Below are positions 1-8,351 of a stretch of DNA of 64,000 nt, in pieces. Where the stretch lies: contig OZ245791.1 in assembly GCA_965228125.1 (NCBI GenBank), forward strand, positions 62,001 through 126,000, read 5' to 3'. This DNA comes from GWF2-38-69 sp965228125 (GTDB lineage: Bacteria; Verrucomicrobiota; Lentisphaeria; Victivallales; GWF2-38-69). Numbering within the stretch: the first letter of the stretch is position 1; every line of letters starts with the position of its first letter. The position numbers and the translations under genes are program-made. The notes under the pieces were generated by a model. That model was not told the origin of the DNA. It did no database searches and saw nothing but the letters and a program-made list of their open reading frames with translations.

Positions 1-1742
1 TCTTCTATATTCTTATGCAGCATGGCGGCCCCTACTGCAAGTATCTGTTCTTTAACCTTGGCTGCAGTTTTTCTTACAGCTTCGCCTGACAGATAGGTGG
101 TACTCGATGCATAAGCCCCTACGTCAAACGGAGTCATGTCCGTATCGGAAGAATAAACAATAAATTTATCTAGTGTCGTTTCCAATTCTTCGGCCGCAAT
201 CTGAGCCAATACTGTATCGCTGCCTGTCCCAAGGTCAGTAGCTCCTACGAGCAAATTAAAAGAACCATCGTCATTTATCTTGATGGAAGCAGCACCCATA
301 TCTATTTCAGGAACGCTTGATCCCTGCATATGAATACTCATTCCGATTCCACGTCTATATCTGCCGGTTTTTTCCGTATGAGGTTTTCTTCTATGCCAGC
401 CGATTTCCGCTGCTCCCCTGTCAATGCACTCGTCAAGCCCGCAGCTTCCTATAGTCATAGGCGCACCTGGTTTTCCTTCGCCTAGAGCTTCAAAAGCCGG
501 ATGACTTTCGCCTGTCTGTATATGGTTTTTCTTTCTGAACTCAAGAGGATCCATCCCAAGTTTTTCAGCCATTACATCAATCATTACTTCAACGGGAAAA
601 TATGACTGGGTAGCCCCAAATCCTCTATATGCTCCACCTACGGGCAAGTTGGTATAGATGGATATTGCATCAAAATGAATATTATTGACATGGTACAATG
701 GCAACACTTTGCTTCCGGCACAACTCATCACAGTTAACCCATGGCCGCCGTAAGCACCAGTATTATTAATCACATCCAAGCCTATGGCGGATATTGTGGC
801 ATCTTTCATAAGTCCGTATCTTATTCTGATACGCATAGGATGTCTGGTTCTCCCCGACCTGAACACTTCGTCTCTTGTAAAGGCCCATAATACCGGCCTT
901 CCTGTTCTGAGAGCAACCAAAGCTACAATATCTTCAAGCATCATTTCCTGTTTGCAGCCAAACCCGCCGCCTATTCTTGGTTTAATAACTCTTAATTTCT
1001 GTACCGGAATATCAAGAGCTCTGGCAACAATTCTTCTTGTGTGGAATGGCACCTGTGTACTGGTAGTGATTACTACTCTTCCGTAAGGATCTAACTGAGC
1101 CCATGAAATATATCCCTCAATAGGGCAATGCTGAGCATAAGAAGTTTCAAAATTCTCATCAAAGGTGAAATCTGATTCTTTCATGGCCTTGTCGAAATCA
1201 CCTGCTTTCATTCCTACTTTAGCTACGATATTTTTCTTTGGTTCATAAGGAATCGGAATCGGAACATAGCACTCTTCTTCATCATGTATCACAGGAGCGC
1301 CATCTCTAAGGGCTTCTTCATAGCTAAAAACAGGTTCCAGAAGCTCGTATTCCACTTCAATAGCCTTTATAGCTTCTGAAGCAATGTCGGACGTCTCGGC
1401 GGCAACAGCAGCAACTCTATCTCCGACGAAACGAACCTTCTTGTCAAATATAAAGGTATCGTATGGGGAAGGTTCTGGGTAGCCCTGCCCTGCGGTGCAG
1501 TGAGGAATTCTGGGAACATTGCCATAATACAGAACACATTTTACTCCTGGCATCTTCTCCGCTTTGCTGATGTCTATGGATTTAATTCTTGCATGAGCAT
1601 GAGGACTCCAGAGCATTTTCACATATAAAGCGTTTGGTGGAGTCAAATCCCCCGTGTACATATGCTTTCCCTGAGACAAAGCCGTAGAATCAATTTTTCT
1701 GAGGGATTTGTTAACAACTTTCATCTTATTTACGGATTTCAT
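1..1742 (-). CDS. Xanthine dehydrogenase family, molybdopterin-binding subunit (C-terminus beyond window)
   Basis: This is the large catalytic subunit of a three-subunit molybdenum hydroxylase; it would bind molybdopterin and hydroxylate a purine or aldehyde-like substrate in the cytoplasm. About 580 residues are present and the gene runs off the left edge; family members are usually about 750-780 residues. Visible family motifs include VRFVGDRVAAVAAE near residue 100, GGGFGCK and AYRGFGATQ, all parts of the cofactor-binding domains. The start ATG overlaps the stop of the 2Fe-2S subunit (ATGA) and has a GGAGG ribosome site. The gene is last in an operon of MoaD-like, ThiF-like, FAD and iron-sulfur genes. 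The exact substrate cannot be read from sequence; xanthine, nicotinate or an aldehyde are all possible. Confidence 0.93.
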   Translation of the reverse strand, partial: MKSVNKMKVVNKSLRKIDSTALSQGKHMYTGDLTPPNALYVKMLWSPHAHARIKSIDISKAEKMPGVKCVLYYGNVPRIPHCTAGQGYPEPSPYDTFIFDKKVRFVGDRVAAVAAETSDIASEAIKAIEVEYELLEPVFSYEEALRDGAPVIHDEEECYVPIPIPYEPKKNIVAKVGMKAGDFDKAMKESDFTFDENFETSYAQHCPIEGYISWAQLDPYGRVVITTSTQVPFHTRRIVARALDIPVQKLRVIKPRIGGGFGCKQEMMLEDIVALVALRTGRPVLWAFTRDEVFRSGRTRHPMRIRIRYGLMKDATISAIGLDVINNTGAYGGHGLTVMSCAGSKVLPLYHVNNIHFDAISIYTNLPVGGAYRGFGATQSYFPVEVMIDVMAEKLGMDPLEFRKKNHIQTGESHPAFEALGEGKPGAPMTIGSCGLDECIDRGAAEIGWHRRKPHTEKTGRYRRGIGMSIHMQGSSVPEIDMGAASIKINDDGSFNLLVGATDLGTGSDTVLAQIAAEELETTLDKFIVYSSDTDMTPFDVGAYASSTTYLSGEAVRKTAAKVKEQILAVGAAMLHKNIE

Positions 1743-2224
1743 TTTAAGCCTCCTTTCTTATGGCTGTCAGAAACTTTTTTAATGGCAGACCATATTTTCT
1801 CATATCCCGTGCATCTGCAAAGATTGCCATCCATCTGAACTCTTATAGTTTCTTCATCAGGCGTATGGTTTTCATCAAACATAGCCTTGGCTGTAAGAAC
1901 TATGCCAGGAGTACAATAACCGCACTGTACAGCACCTTCTTCAACGAGAGCTTGTTGTATCTCATGCAGTTTATTGTCCTTATTGCTTAATGATTCAACC
2001 GTCTGAACGTTTCTTCCTTGAGCCTGAAAAGCAAAAAAAAGGCACGAATTAACAGCTTTACCATCCATAATTACAGCACAGGTACCGCAGGCGCCTTCCA
2101 AACATCCGTATTTAGTTCCTTTAAAACCATGTCGCCTCAGGAGAGAAAGCAGTCTCTCGTTTGGGAACACATCAAACTCTTTCAGTTCGCCGTTTAAAGT
2201 AAATGATATTTTTTTTGTAGTCAT
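1739..2224 (-). CDS. Xanthine dehydrogenase family, 2Fe-2S subunit
   Basis: This small electron-transfer subunit of about 161 residues carries both [2Fe-2S] clusters of the molybdenum hydroxylase and passes electrons from the molybdenum site to the FAD subunit. The N-terminal plant-ferredoxin-type cluster uses Cys41, Cys46, Cys49 and Cys61. The C-terminal helical domain uses the QCGYC pair (Cys101, Cys104) and the LCRC pair (Cys136, Cys138). All eight ligands are present. I chose the ATG at 2224, which overlaps the FAD-subunit stop as TAATG and lies nine bases after GGAGG; an in-frame ATG at 2233 is too close to that ribosome site. Translation is probably coupled with the genes on both sides. 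Confidence 0.95.
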   Translation of the reverse strand: MTTKKISFTLNGELKEFDVFPNERLLSLLRRHGFKGTKYGCLEGACGTCAVIMDGKAVNSCLFFAFQAQGRNVQTVESLSNKDNKLHEIQQALVEEGAVQCGYCTPGIVLTAKAMFDENHTPDEETIRVQMDGNLCRCTGYEKIWSAIKKVSDSHKKGGLK

Positions 2225-3072
2225 TATTTGCATCCTCCTGCGGCTTCTTTGATAGCTTCACATATTACATCTGTTACTTTCACCTTGATAAGGTGTCTGC
2301 AAAATTCATCGGACATGAACTCTCTAGGGACAAGCTTCATTTTATTAAGTTTCTCAAAAGGTATTTCTTTCAATAGTGAACAGGCAGGTTTCTTGCCCGT
2401 AAGAAAGTCTTCTATATCTCCAAGTCTTACAGGGAAAGGAAGAACCGAACCGATAGCTATTCTGATTTTCGAAATAACTCCGTTTTCCAGTTGAACTCCG
2501 GCGGCGGCCGTTGCAGAACTGAAAGCACCGTAAGTCCTGGTTTCCTTGGCATAGGCAAAGCCCATCCCTTTAGTAACTGCAGGGACCTCTACATAGTCAA
2601 GAATCGAAGACTTAAAAATATCCTTGTGCATGGTTGATTTCGAAAAAGCTTCAGAAACCTTGACGTGCCTTGAAACAATGCCTGAAAGTTTAATTGAACC
2701 TCCAAGTGCAAGGATAGCCACTGGCATGTCAGACCAATAAAACACCCTCGCCAGATTTCCGCCGATAGTAGATATATTTCTGATTTGTTGGTTGGCTATA
2801 AGTTTTGCCACCCTGTCAAGAACCCATCCGTTATCCTTATGCTTCAGTATTTCATTGATGGTAACCAAAGAACCAATTCTGAAAGAGTCATTAGTTTTAC
2901 TGATTCCATTAAGAGGCAACCTGGTTATATCTATAGCTACTTTTGAAGTTTTTGATGCAATAAAATATGTGGATGTCCCTCCGGCCATCAAAAAAGCAGA
3001 GTCTCCAATCTCTCTCATAAGAGAAGTCGCCTCCGATACCTTAGAAGCAAAAACAAAATCCTTTACCCTCAT
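2224..3072 (-). CDS. Xanthine dehydrogenase family, FAD-binding subunit
   Basis: This is the FAD-binding medium subunit (282 residues) of the molybdenum hydroxylase, which takes electrons from the 2Fe-2S subunit and delivers them to NAD or another acceptor. The N-terminal FAD segment LMAGGTSTYF near residue 30 corresponds to the family's AGGTD loop, and IRNISTIGGNLAR near residue 100 is the second FAD-contact motif. Length matches the stand-alone CoxM/XdhB-type subunit. The start has a GGAGAGGAA ribosome site. It lies about 55 bases downstream of the ThiF-like gene and overlaps the next gene, so it belongs to one transcript with them. Confidence 0.94.
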   Translation of the reverse strand: MRVKDFVFASKVSEATSLMREIGDSAFLMAGGTSTYFIASKTSKVAIDITRLPLNGISKTNDSFRIGSLVTINEILKHKDNGWVLDRVAKLIANQQIRNISTIGGNLARVFYWSDMPVAILALGGSIKLSGIVSRHVKVSEAFSKSTMHKDIFKSSILDYVEVPAVTKGMGFAYAKETRTYGAFSSATAAAGVQLENGVISKIRIAIGSVLPFPVRLGDIEDFLTGKKPACSLLKEIPFEKLNKMKLVPREFMSDEFCRHLIKVKVTDVICEAIKEAAGGCK

Positions 3073-3126
3073 TTCCTCTCCTTGTTTTGTGTTGATTTAT
3101 ATTCTGAATTTTTAATTTGCTTTTAA

Positions 3127-3777
3127 TCATGGTTCTGTTTCTCCTGAAATCAGCCTGAGAACCATATTAGCCTCCTGGGCCGCCGCCAGAAGTACTCGTG
3201 GCGCCACGACTCCCACCCCATTGCAAACATTTGATACGAAATCGCCCACAGCGTAAACTCTTTGGCAGTATTTGATAGTTTTTATCAGATTGGAAGAACC
3301 AATCCCACCCAGACCTGATGCGCAAACCAAGTATTTTGATAAAAAACTTTTCTCTTCCAAAAAAGCGTTAATGATCATGGATTTTTCACGCTCGTCATCA
3401 AAAGCCTCCACTATAATATCCGAACTTCCAAAAAGACTCTTCAGATTTTCAGGAGTTATCCTCTGGGCAGAGGTTTCCACTTCCATATAAGGATTTATCT
3501 TTTTCAGGTTGTCCTTCAGAGCCTCAGCTTTAGGCTTTCCGATATCGTCTATAAAAAAGAACTGCCTGTTGAGATTCGATAGGACTACACAGTCAAAGTC
3601 CGCAACAATCAGTTTTCCTACCCCTGCCCTGGCAAGAGACATAGCAACATTTGATCCAAGTCCACCGCATCCTGCTATTCCAATAACAGCCCTTCTTAAT
3701 TTTTCAGAGAATGACTTTTCAAGACTGTTTCTTTCAGTTAAACCACTAAAAAAAGCATCTTCTCCTAAAATCATCAT
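3127..3777 (-). CDS. ThiF/MoeB-family E1-like adenylyltransferase
   Basis: This 216-residue E1-like enzyme should adenylate the C-terminal Gly-Gly of a small sulfur carrier, almost certainly the ThiS/MoaD-like protein encoded immediately upstream. A Rossmann nucleotide loop GCGGLG lies at residues 36-41, followed by the DFDxVxxSNLNRQ signature. It is shorter than canonical MoeB/ThiF and I see no paired CxxC zinc motifs, which resembles the compact ThiF forms of anaerobes. The gene overlaps the carrier gene as ATGA, and its ribosome site lies in the carrier's final glycine codons; the second ATG (3774) is better spaced than the first. Location before the molybdenum hydroxylase suggests a molybdopterin sulfuration role, but thiamine biosynthesis is not excluded. 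Confidence 0.85.
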   Translation of the reverse strand: MMILGEDAFFSGLTERNSLEKSFSEKLRRAVIGIAGCGGLGSNVAMSLARAGVGKLIVADFDCVVLSNLNRQFFFIDDIGKPKAEALKDNLKKINPYMEVETSAQRITPENLKSLFGSSDIIVEAFDDEREKSMIINAFLEEKSFLSKYLVCASGLGGIGSSNLIKTIKYCQRVYAVGDFVSNVCNGVGVVAPRVLLAAAQEANMVLRLISGETEP

Positions 3778-4016
3778 CCGCCTCCGACTGGAAGAAAAAG
3801 TTTAATCTGATCATTGTTTTTGACCACATAATGAAGAAACTCCTTCTTCTCGTTTACCATTGAGATAATGTAGCGTTTATGTTCCTGCCGTATACCTAAT
3901 TGGGAAAAAAGGTCGCTCAAAGTGGAGCCTTCTTTGAGAGTTATATAATCACCGCTAAGAAAGTTTTTTATATCTATGAGTCCCGTAAAGTGCAGTTGAA
4001 CTCTAATTTCATTCAT
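3774..4016 (-). CDS. MoaD/ThiS-like ubiquitin-fold sulfur carrier
   Basis: This 80-residue small protein has the length and pattern of a beta-grasp sulfur carrier. Its C-terminus ends LPVGGG, giving the Gly-Gly tail that E1 enzymes adenylate and that is then thiocarboxylated. The N-terminal strand pattern (EIRVQLHFTGLID) fits the fold. It begins an operon with its likely E1 partner and the three hydroxylase subunits, with a GGGGAAAG ribosome site ahead of the ATG. MoaD (molybdopterin) and ThiS (thiamine) cannot be separated by sequence alone; context favours molybdopterin. Confidence 0.82.
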   Translation of the reverse strand: MNEIRVQLHFTGLIDIKNFLSGDYITLKEGSTLSDLFSQLGIRQEHKRYIISMVNEKKEFLHYVVKNNDQIKLFLPVGGG

Positions 4017-4265
4017 AAACTTTCCCCGGTTTTTTATGAGAATTTGATCTTCGCAGAGCCTAAAAGTAAATTACTTTTTGTTTATTTCAATTTTAATTTT
4101 TTAATTTTAGCCCAACTCTCAAAGCAATCAACTTTCTTGGAAACTGAGATAGCGGAAGAAAAAACGGAAATTATAGTTATTATTGCAGTACTGAAATACT
4201 GTTTGTACCCACAGGCAAACAAAAACGATTTTTCTGAATAAAATCTAAAAACAAGGAGTTTCGGA

Positions 4266-4826
4266 ATGCCAACTTCATACGATCCATGGCAGAACTGCAT
4301 AACCAAAAGCGGACTAAATGCCGACGAAGTAATTTCAGGCATCCAGAAAAGCATCAGAAGAGGAGAAGTAGAAGATGCGACTGCCTTTGCTTGGGAAATG
4401 TATATTACATCCAAAGAACTGGAAAATTATATGTGGAAACGCCTAATGGTCATAAGTGTGGAAGACATTGGCTTTGGAGATGTCAATGCTCCTATTCTGA
4501 TTAAGACTCTCAATGACATGAGAAAAGAGTTTTCTTATACAGCTCCAGACCGTCCGTTATTTTTTGTCCATGCCGTAAGATATTTATGCGCGCAACTAAA
4601 AGACCGCTCCAGCGACATGCTCAGAAACATAATTGAAAAAGAATTCAATAATGGCAGAAAACCGGAAATCAGGGACTATATCCTCGATATGCACACAAGG
4701 AGAGGCAAGGAAATGGGTCGAGACATCAACTATTTCCTCAATGAAGCCAGTAAGGTTATTCCCTTGAAATCAGGAGCTCACGATGAATATCTTCCACGTC
4801 TGTGCAAGTTAATAAAAAAGAAGTAA
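4266..4826 (+). CDS. Stand-alone RarA/MgsA C-terminal domain protein
   Basis: This 186-residue protein resembles the C-terminal (MgsA_C) domain of RarA/MgsA, the AAA+ ATPase acting at stalled replication forks. Visible similarity includes the IQKSIRRGEVEDATAFAWEM segment (about residues 26-45) and MVISVEDIGFGD (about residues 61-72), which matches the 'R..V...EDIG' core of that family. No Walker A or B motif is present, so it lacks the ATPase half and cannot be a normal RarA. The start has an AAGGAG ribosome site. It stands alone between divergent hydroxylase genes and an IS200-type element. It could be a real domain protein that oligomerises with other factors, or the surviving end of a truncated gene; the proper ribosome site favours the former. 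Confidence 0.7.
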   Translation: MPTSYDPWQNCITKSGLNADEVISGIQKSIRRGEVEDATAFAWEMYITSKELENYMWKRLMVISVEDIGFGDVNAPILIKTLNDMRKEFSYTAPDRPLFFVHAVRYLCAQLKDRSSDMLRNIIEKEFNNGRKPEIRDYILDMHTRRGKEMGRDINYFLNEASKVIPLKSGAHDEYLPRLCKLIKKK

Positions 4827-4830
4827 ACAA

Positions 4831-4885
4831 CCCACGCGGCAGAGCCGCGGGGCATTTTCATCACAGCTTCAAGTGAAGCTGTGCA
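4831..4885. repeat. Subterminal hairpins of the IS200/IS605-type element
   Basis: Two palindromes lie at the 3' side of the tnpA gene: CGCGGC-aga-GCCGCG (4835-4849) and CACAGCTTCA-ag-TGAAGCTGTG (4862-4883, overlapping the tnpA stop). Such hairpins are what TnpA enzymes recognise at element ends. The exact boundary of the element is not resolved. Confidence 0.6.
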
Positions 4886-5292
4886 GGTCCCTGCTCCAGC
4901 TCCCTGTGATGCCTTATATATCTTTCTATAACCTCACTCGTCATTTTACTCCCGATTGTACGAGCGAAATATCCATCTTCCCATAATTCTCCAGACCATA
5001 ATCTTCGCTTAAACTCAGGAAACTCCCGAAAGAGCTCTTTTGCAGAAATGCTTTTTACTATCCTTACTGCATCTCCAATTGCTCGGTTTGGCGGGATTGA
5101 AACCATCAAATGCACATGCTCGAGTGACACTTCAAGCTCCTGCACTTCGAAATTATATTCACTGCAAATTTCACTTATCAGCTCTTTCGTCCGTTTCCTT
5201 ATCTCTGTGGATTTGAATATATCCCGTCGATATTTTGGGCTCCAAACTAAATGATAGCTTGTTTCATATACTGAATGACTCGTTCTCCGCAT
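4861..5292 (-). CDS. tnpA: IS200/IS605-family Y1 HUH transposase TnpA
   Basis: This 143-residue protein is a complete single-strand DNA transposase of the IS200/IS605 type. The HUH metal motif appears as HVHLMV (about residues 59-64), and the catalytic tyrosine is expected in the C-terminal helix VIERYIRHH (about residues 120-128). The N-terminus YHLVWSPKYRRDIF is the usual family start. Length is normal and the frame is intact, so it may be active. No TnpB gene follows, which fits the IS200-type layout. Hairpins overlap its 3' end. Confidence 0.93.
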   Translation of the reverse strand: MRRTSHSVYETSYHLVWSPKYRRDIFKSTEIRKRTKELISEICSEYNFEVQELEVSLEHVHLMVSIPPNRAIGDAVRIVKSISAKELFREFPEFKRRLWSGELWEDGYFARTIGSKMTSEVIERYIRHHRELEQGPAQLHLKL

Positions 5293-5306
5293 ACTTAAGG
5301 GCTTCT

Positions 5307-5525
5307 CTATCTCCTTCCGGGTAAAACCATCTGGATACTTTTGAGGTTGTCTCTGCTAATGGGATTAAGATTGGCTTTGCTTATATCAGATATGCCTGGC
5401 CACTCTCCTTCAGAGAAACTCTTTAATACTTTTTCCTGATGCTCCTCGATGTCTGAGGAGATTCTTATATCCCCATTATAGGATTTTGTAAGTGTGTATG
5501 TGTTGGCTGTTTTAGCATACTCCAC
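5307..5525 (-). pseudogene. Unidentified ORF interrupted near the transposon
   Basis: An open frame of 72 codons from a GTG start has no family I recognise. The frame stays open upstream through ELKEY and a hydrophobic run (ILLLLAFFG), with no ATG found, so it may be the inner part of a longer exported protein that lost its start. It ends just before the IS200-type gene, and the sequence TTTTAC precedes the presumed left end of that element. It is either a gene remnant or a chance open frame. Confidence 0.3.
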
Positions 5526-5656
5526 ATACTCCTTGAGTTCCGTTCCCTCTTGCCCAAAGAAGGCAAGAAGGAGTAAAATTTTGTGTTGGTTTATTGTTTT
5601 ATGTAGCAGATGTGTTACTATTGTATATACTAAACATATATAAATAAGGAGAAGCT

Positions 5657-5923
5657 ATGAATACTGCTACGATACATATAAGGACTGATAAACAGCTTAA
5701 AAAGAAAACGGATACTATATTTAAGGATCTTGGACTTAATACAAGTACAGCAGTCAATATTTTTTTGAGGGCTGTAGCAAATAATAATGGTATTCCTTTT
5801 GAGCTTAAAACAAAAGTTCCTAACCAAGAAACCGTTAAAGCTATGAAAGACTTGAAGACAAGAGTCGATTGTAAATCCTATGATAGCGTTGATGAATTTA
5901 TGACTAGCTTAAGCAAAGAATAA
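5657..5923 (+). CDS. RelB/DinJ-family antitoxin
   Basis: This 88-residue protein has the ribbon-helix-helix N-terminus typical of RelB/DinJ antitoxins: a short beta strand (TATIHIRTD) followed by two helices (LKKKTDTIFKDLGL, STAVNIFLRAVA). It should bind its operator as a dimer and neutralise the toxin through its C-terminal half. An AAGGAG ribosome site precedes the ATG. The stop overlaps the toxin start (TAATG), the standard coupled layout. AT-rich near-palindromic sequence upstream (about 5634-5655) may be the operator. Confidence 0.9.
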   Translation: MNTATIHIRTDKQLKKKTDTIFKDLGLNTSTAVNIFLRAVANNNGIPFELKTKVPNQETVKAMKDLKTRVDCKSYDSVDEFMTSLSKE

Positions 5924-6207
5924 TGAAGATTATTGAACAATTAAAGTTCAGAAAAGACTTCAAGAGGCTTATAAGCTCAGGCTATCGCAAAGAACAGAGA
6001 CTTTCTGCTTTGAAACATGCTCTAAGTACTCTTGCAACTGGTAAGACTCTTTCTGCAAAATATAAAAATCATGTCCTTATTGGTGAGTGGAGTGAATTTC
6101 AGGAATGCCATCTTGAGTCTGATCTGCTCCTAATATATAAAATCGACTCACAAAATGAAACACTGGAATTAGCCAGAATAGGAACTCATTCAGAGCTTTT
6201 CGGCTAA
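5923..6207 (+). CDS. YafQ-family mRNA interferase toxin
   Basis: This 94-residue toxin matches YafQ in length and catalytic pattern: His50, His63, Asp67, Arg85, His89 and Phe93 are all present (FQECHLESDLLLIY and RIGTHSELFG segments). YafQ cuts mRNA on the ribosome. It is translationally coupled to the antitoxin. An IS1634-like element has inserted just beyond the gene, and the last 31 bases of the gene, including its stop, lie inside the 59-bp target duplication, so this left copy remains intact. Confidence 0.92.
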   Translation: MKIIEQLKFRKDFKRLISSGYRKEQRLSALKHALSTLATGKTLSAKYKNHVLIGEWSEFQECHLESDLLLIYKIDSQNETLELARIGTHSELFG

Positions 6208-6235
6208 CTCTCTTCATTTGATACTGATGTATCTT
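6177..6235 (+). repeat. 59-bp target-site duplication, left copy
   Basis: This block, starting aataggaactc and ending gatgtatctt, recurs exactly at 8159-8217. It lies directly outside the left inverted repeat of the IS1634-like element and includes the 3' end of the toxin gene. Confidence 0.93.
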
Positions 6236-8158
6236 CCCGACTTCGGCGGTGGAATGATATTTTCCTGAGAAGCCAGCCTCAAGGTTTCAAAAAGCGGCCT
6301 TGTAGTGCCTAGTTATCTACATAGATTCTTATTTCTTTAAAATTCCTATTGAACTTACTTTGAAATGCTCTTAAATTATAGGAATAAGAAAAAGGAAAAA
6401 CAAAATGTTCATAAGAGTAAAAAGCACGCCGAACAGCCCGAGACTATCAGTTCAAATAGTTGAGAATGTGAGAGATGGAGAGAAGGTTAAACAGAAGATA
6501 GTCAGACATGTAGGCATAGCAGCCAACGACAATGAGCTCAAAATGCTCAAAGACATGGCTGAATATATCAAAGCTAACCTGGAGAATGAAAAAGAACCGT
6601 ATTTGATTGCTCCTGAAACAATGGCTGAGCTTGCCATAGAAGGCAGGAAACATAAGGAAGAAGTTCCTGATAATGTGAAACTCAAGGATGTGGAGGCCGT
6701 TCAGGATGTAGTAACTGGAATACACGATATTTACGGCGAAGTCTATCATGAGCTTGGCTTTGACAAGGTTATACCAAGACCAGCATCGCATGAGAACGCT
6801 TTGAATAAGCTCTTTCATATTATAATGGGAAGAATAGCCTCGCCTGGCAGCAAAAGGCATACTGTGGAAATATTAGAGAGCAATTTTGGGATAAGCTTTT
6901 CTCTTGACTCGGTTTACAGGATGATGGACTTAATAGATGAAGAGTGCGTCAGAAGAATCAATATGTTTGCCAGGGATTCTGCTGAGCAGTTGCTCAAAGA
7001 AAAAGTCAGGGTGCTTTTTTATGATTGCACGACATTGTACTTTGAAAGTTTTACTCCAGATGAGCTTAAGCAAAATGGTTACAGCAAGGATTTGATGTTC
7101 AATCAGCCGCAGGTATTGCTTGCTCTAATAGCTACTGTTGAAGGGCTTCCTCTGGGATATGAGGTATTTCCAGGCTCTACTTTTGAAGGAAATACTCTCA
7201 GGACAATGATAGATAAGCTCAAAGATAATTATGATATTGAAAGCCTCACATTTGTAGCAGACAGCGCTATGCTCAGCTCCGCCAATTTGGCATACCTGGA
7301 ATCTGAAAAGATTAAGTACATAGTCGGATGCAGGATTAAGAACCAAAGCAAAGAGATAATATCCTCTATTCAGGATATATCATCCTATACCCAACTTGGA
7401 AACGAAAAAGCAAAAGAGATAGCCATCGGCGATAAAAGAATCATTTCCACCTATAGTATAACAAGAGCTCAAAAAGACGCTAAAGATCGTGAGCAAAACA
7501 TTTTAAGGATGAAGAAGAAACTTTCTGCCAGCAAAGATCCGAAATCCATGATAAGCAACTCCGGTTATAAGAAATACCTAAAACTCAAGGGCGACTCGGA
7601 AATAGAAATCGACGAAGAGAAGATAGTCCAGTCAGCAAAATTTGACGGCCTTCATGCAGTAGTAACTAATGATATGGAAATTAGCCTCGAGGAAATAAAT
7701 GAACAATACCATAACTTATGGCAGATAGAAGAGTGCTTCAGGATAACCAAGCACGACCTCAAGATAAGGCCAATATTCCATTGGAATCCCAATAGGATAA
7801 GAGCGCACATAGCAATATGCTTTATGTCGCTTGTCTGCGTAAGGCATGTAAGTTATAGAATTAAACTACAACATGAAGCCATGTCCCCTGAAAGAATAAG
7901 GACAGCATTGCTCTCATCAAACTTGAGAATTGTAAGGCACAAGAAAACCAACCACCACTACGCGATACCTTCCAACGCCTCTCCAGAAGCAGTAAAAATC
8001 TACAAGATATTCGGAAAAGACTACTCCAAAACACCATTTGCTATAAATATCAGCAAATAAAACTCTTATCAACTATTGCCAGAAATAATGTAGTGCCTAG
8101 AAAAAAGGCACTATTGTTGTCTATCAACATGTTATACAATTACACCGCCGAAGTCGGG
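6236..8158 (+). mobile_element. IS1634-like insertion sequence with 16-bp inverted repeats
   Basis: The element is 1923 bp. Its ends are perfect 16-bp inverted repeats, CCCGACTTCGGCGGTG at 6236-6251 and its reverse complement at 8143-8158. It is flanked by an exact 59-bp direct duplication. Long, variable target duplications are known for IS1634-type elements, and the single large transposase fits that family. A hairpin (AGTGCCT...AGGCACT, about 8093-8113) downstream of the transposase may terminate transcription; the motif tgtagtgcctag also occurs near 6300. Perfect ends and duplication suggest recent insertion. Confidence 0.92.
6405..8060 (+). CDS. IS1634/IS4-superfamily DDE transposase
   Basis: This 551-residue transposase belongs to the IS4 superfamily, most like IS1634 or IS1634-related elements. 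The three acidic positions appear in LFYDCTTLYFES (first Asp), FVADSAML (second Asp) and the C-terminal YHNLWQIEECFRITK segment, which carries the Glu and the spaced Lys of the family signature. The frame is intact from the ATG, with an AAGGAAAAAC stretch upstream. It lies wholly inside the inverted repeats. Confidence 0.93.
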   Translation: MFIRVKSTPNSPRLSVQIVENVRDGEKVKQKIVRHVGIAANDNELKMLKDMAEYIKANLENEKEPYLIAPETMAELAIEGRKHKEEVPDNVKLKDVEAVQDVVTGIHDIYGEVYHELGFDKVIPRPASHENALNKLFHIIMGRIASPGSKRHTVEILESNFGISFSLDSVYRMMDLIDEECVRRINMFARDSAEQLLKEKVRVLFYDCTTLYFESFTPDELKQNGYSKDLMFNQPQVLLALIATVEGLPLGYEVFPGSTFEGNTLRTMIDKLKDNYDIESLTFVADSAMLSSANLAYLESEKIKYIVGCRIKNQSKEIISSIQDISSYTQLGNEKAKEIAIGDKRIISTYSITRAQKDAKDREQNILRMKKKLSASKDPKSMISNSGYKKYLKLKGDSEIEIDEEKIVQSAKFDGLHAVVTNDMEISLEEINEQYHNLWQIEECFRITKHDLKIRPIFHWNPNRIRAHIAICFMSLVCVRHVSYRIKLQHEAMSPERIRTALLSSNLRIVRHKKTNHHYAIPSNASPEAVKIYKIFGKDYSKTPFAINISK

Positions 8159-8217
8159 AATAGGAACTCATTCAGAGCTTTTCGGCTAACTCTCTTCATT
8201 TGATACTGATGTATCTT
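8159..8217 (+). repeat. 59-bp target-site duplication, right copy
   Basis: This is an exact copy of 6177-6235, immediately outside the right inverted repeat. It marks the second side of the IS insertion and carries a duplicated toxin 3' end without the rest of the gene. Confidence 0.93.
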
Positions 8218-8240
8218 TTGACCTTAGGCTGAAGTTTTAG

Positions 8241-8351
8241 AAAGTAAGGATTTTTACTGAAGAAGAAGTGAAGGATAAATTAACGAAAATCGCCCCGTCA
8301 AACAAAGGAGATATTTTCTCTGAAAGGCTTAAAAACCAGCCTCATGTATAG
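8241..8351 (+). pseudogene. Possible 3' remnant of an unidentified gene
   Basis: An open frame of 36 codons between two stops, without a good start, reads like real protein (FTEEEVKDKLTKIAPSN, then DIFSERLKNQ). I do not recognise it. The rest of 8218-8497 shows no other convincing gene; the exporter promoter must lie near its right end, but no clear boxes are seen. Confidence 0.25.

Noticed and set aside
784..1086. Plus-strand 100-codon ORF in the hydroxylase region
   Set aside because: It is an antisense shadow of the molybdopterin subunit, whose frame has clear family motifs.
4835..4849. CRISPR-like or terminator-only palindrome
   Set aside because: A single palindrome with no repeats or spacers; position fits an IS200-type end.
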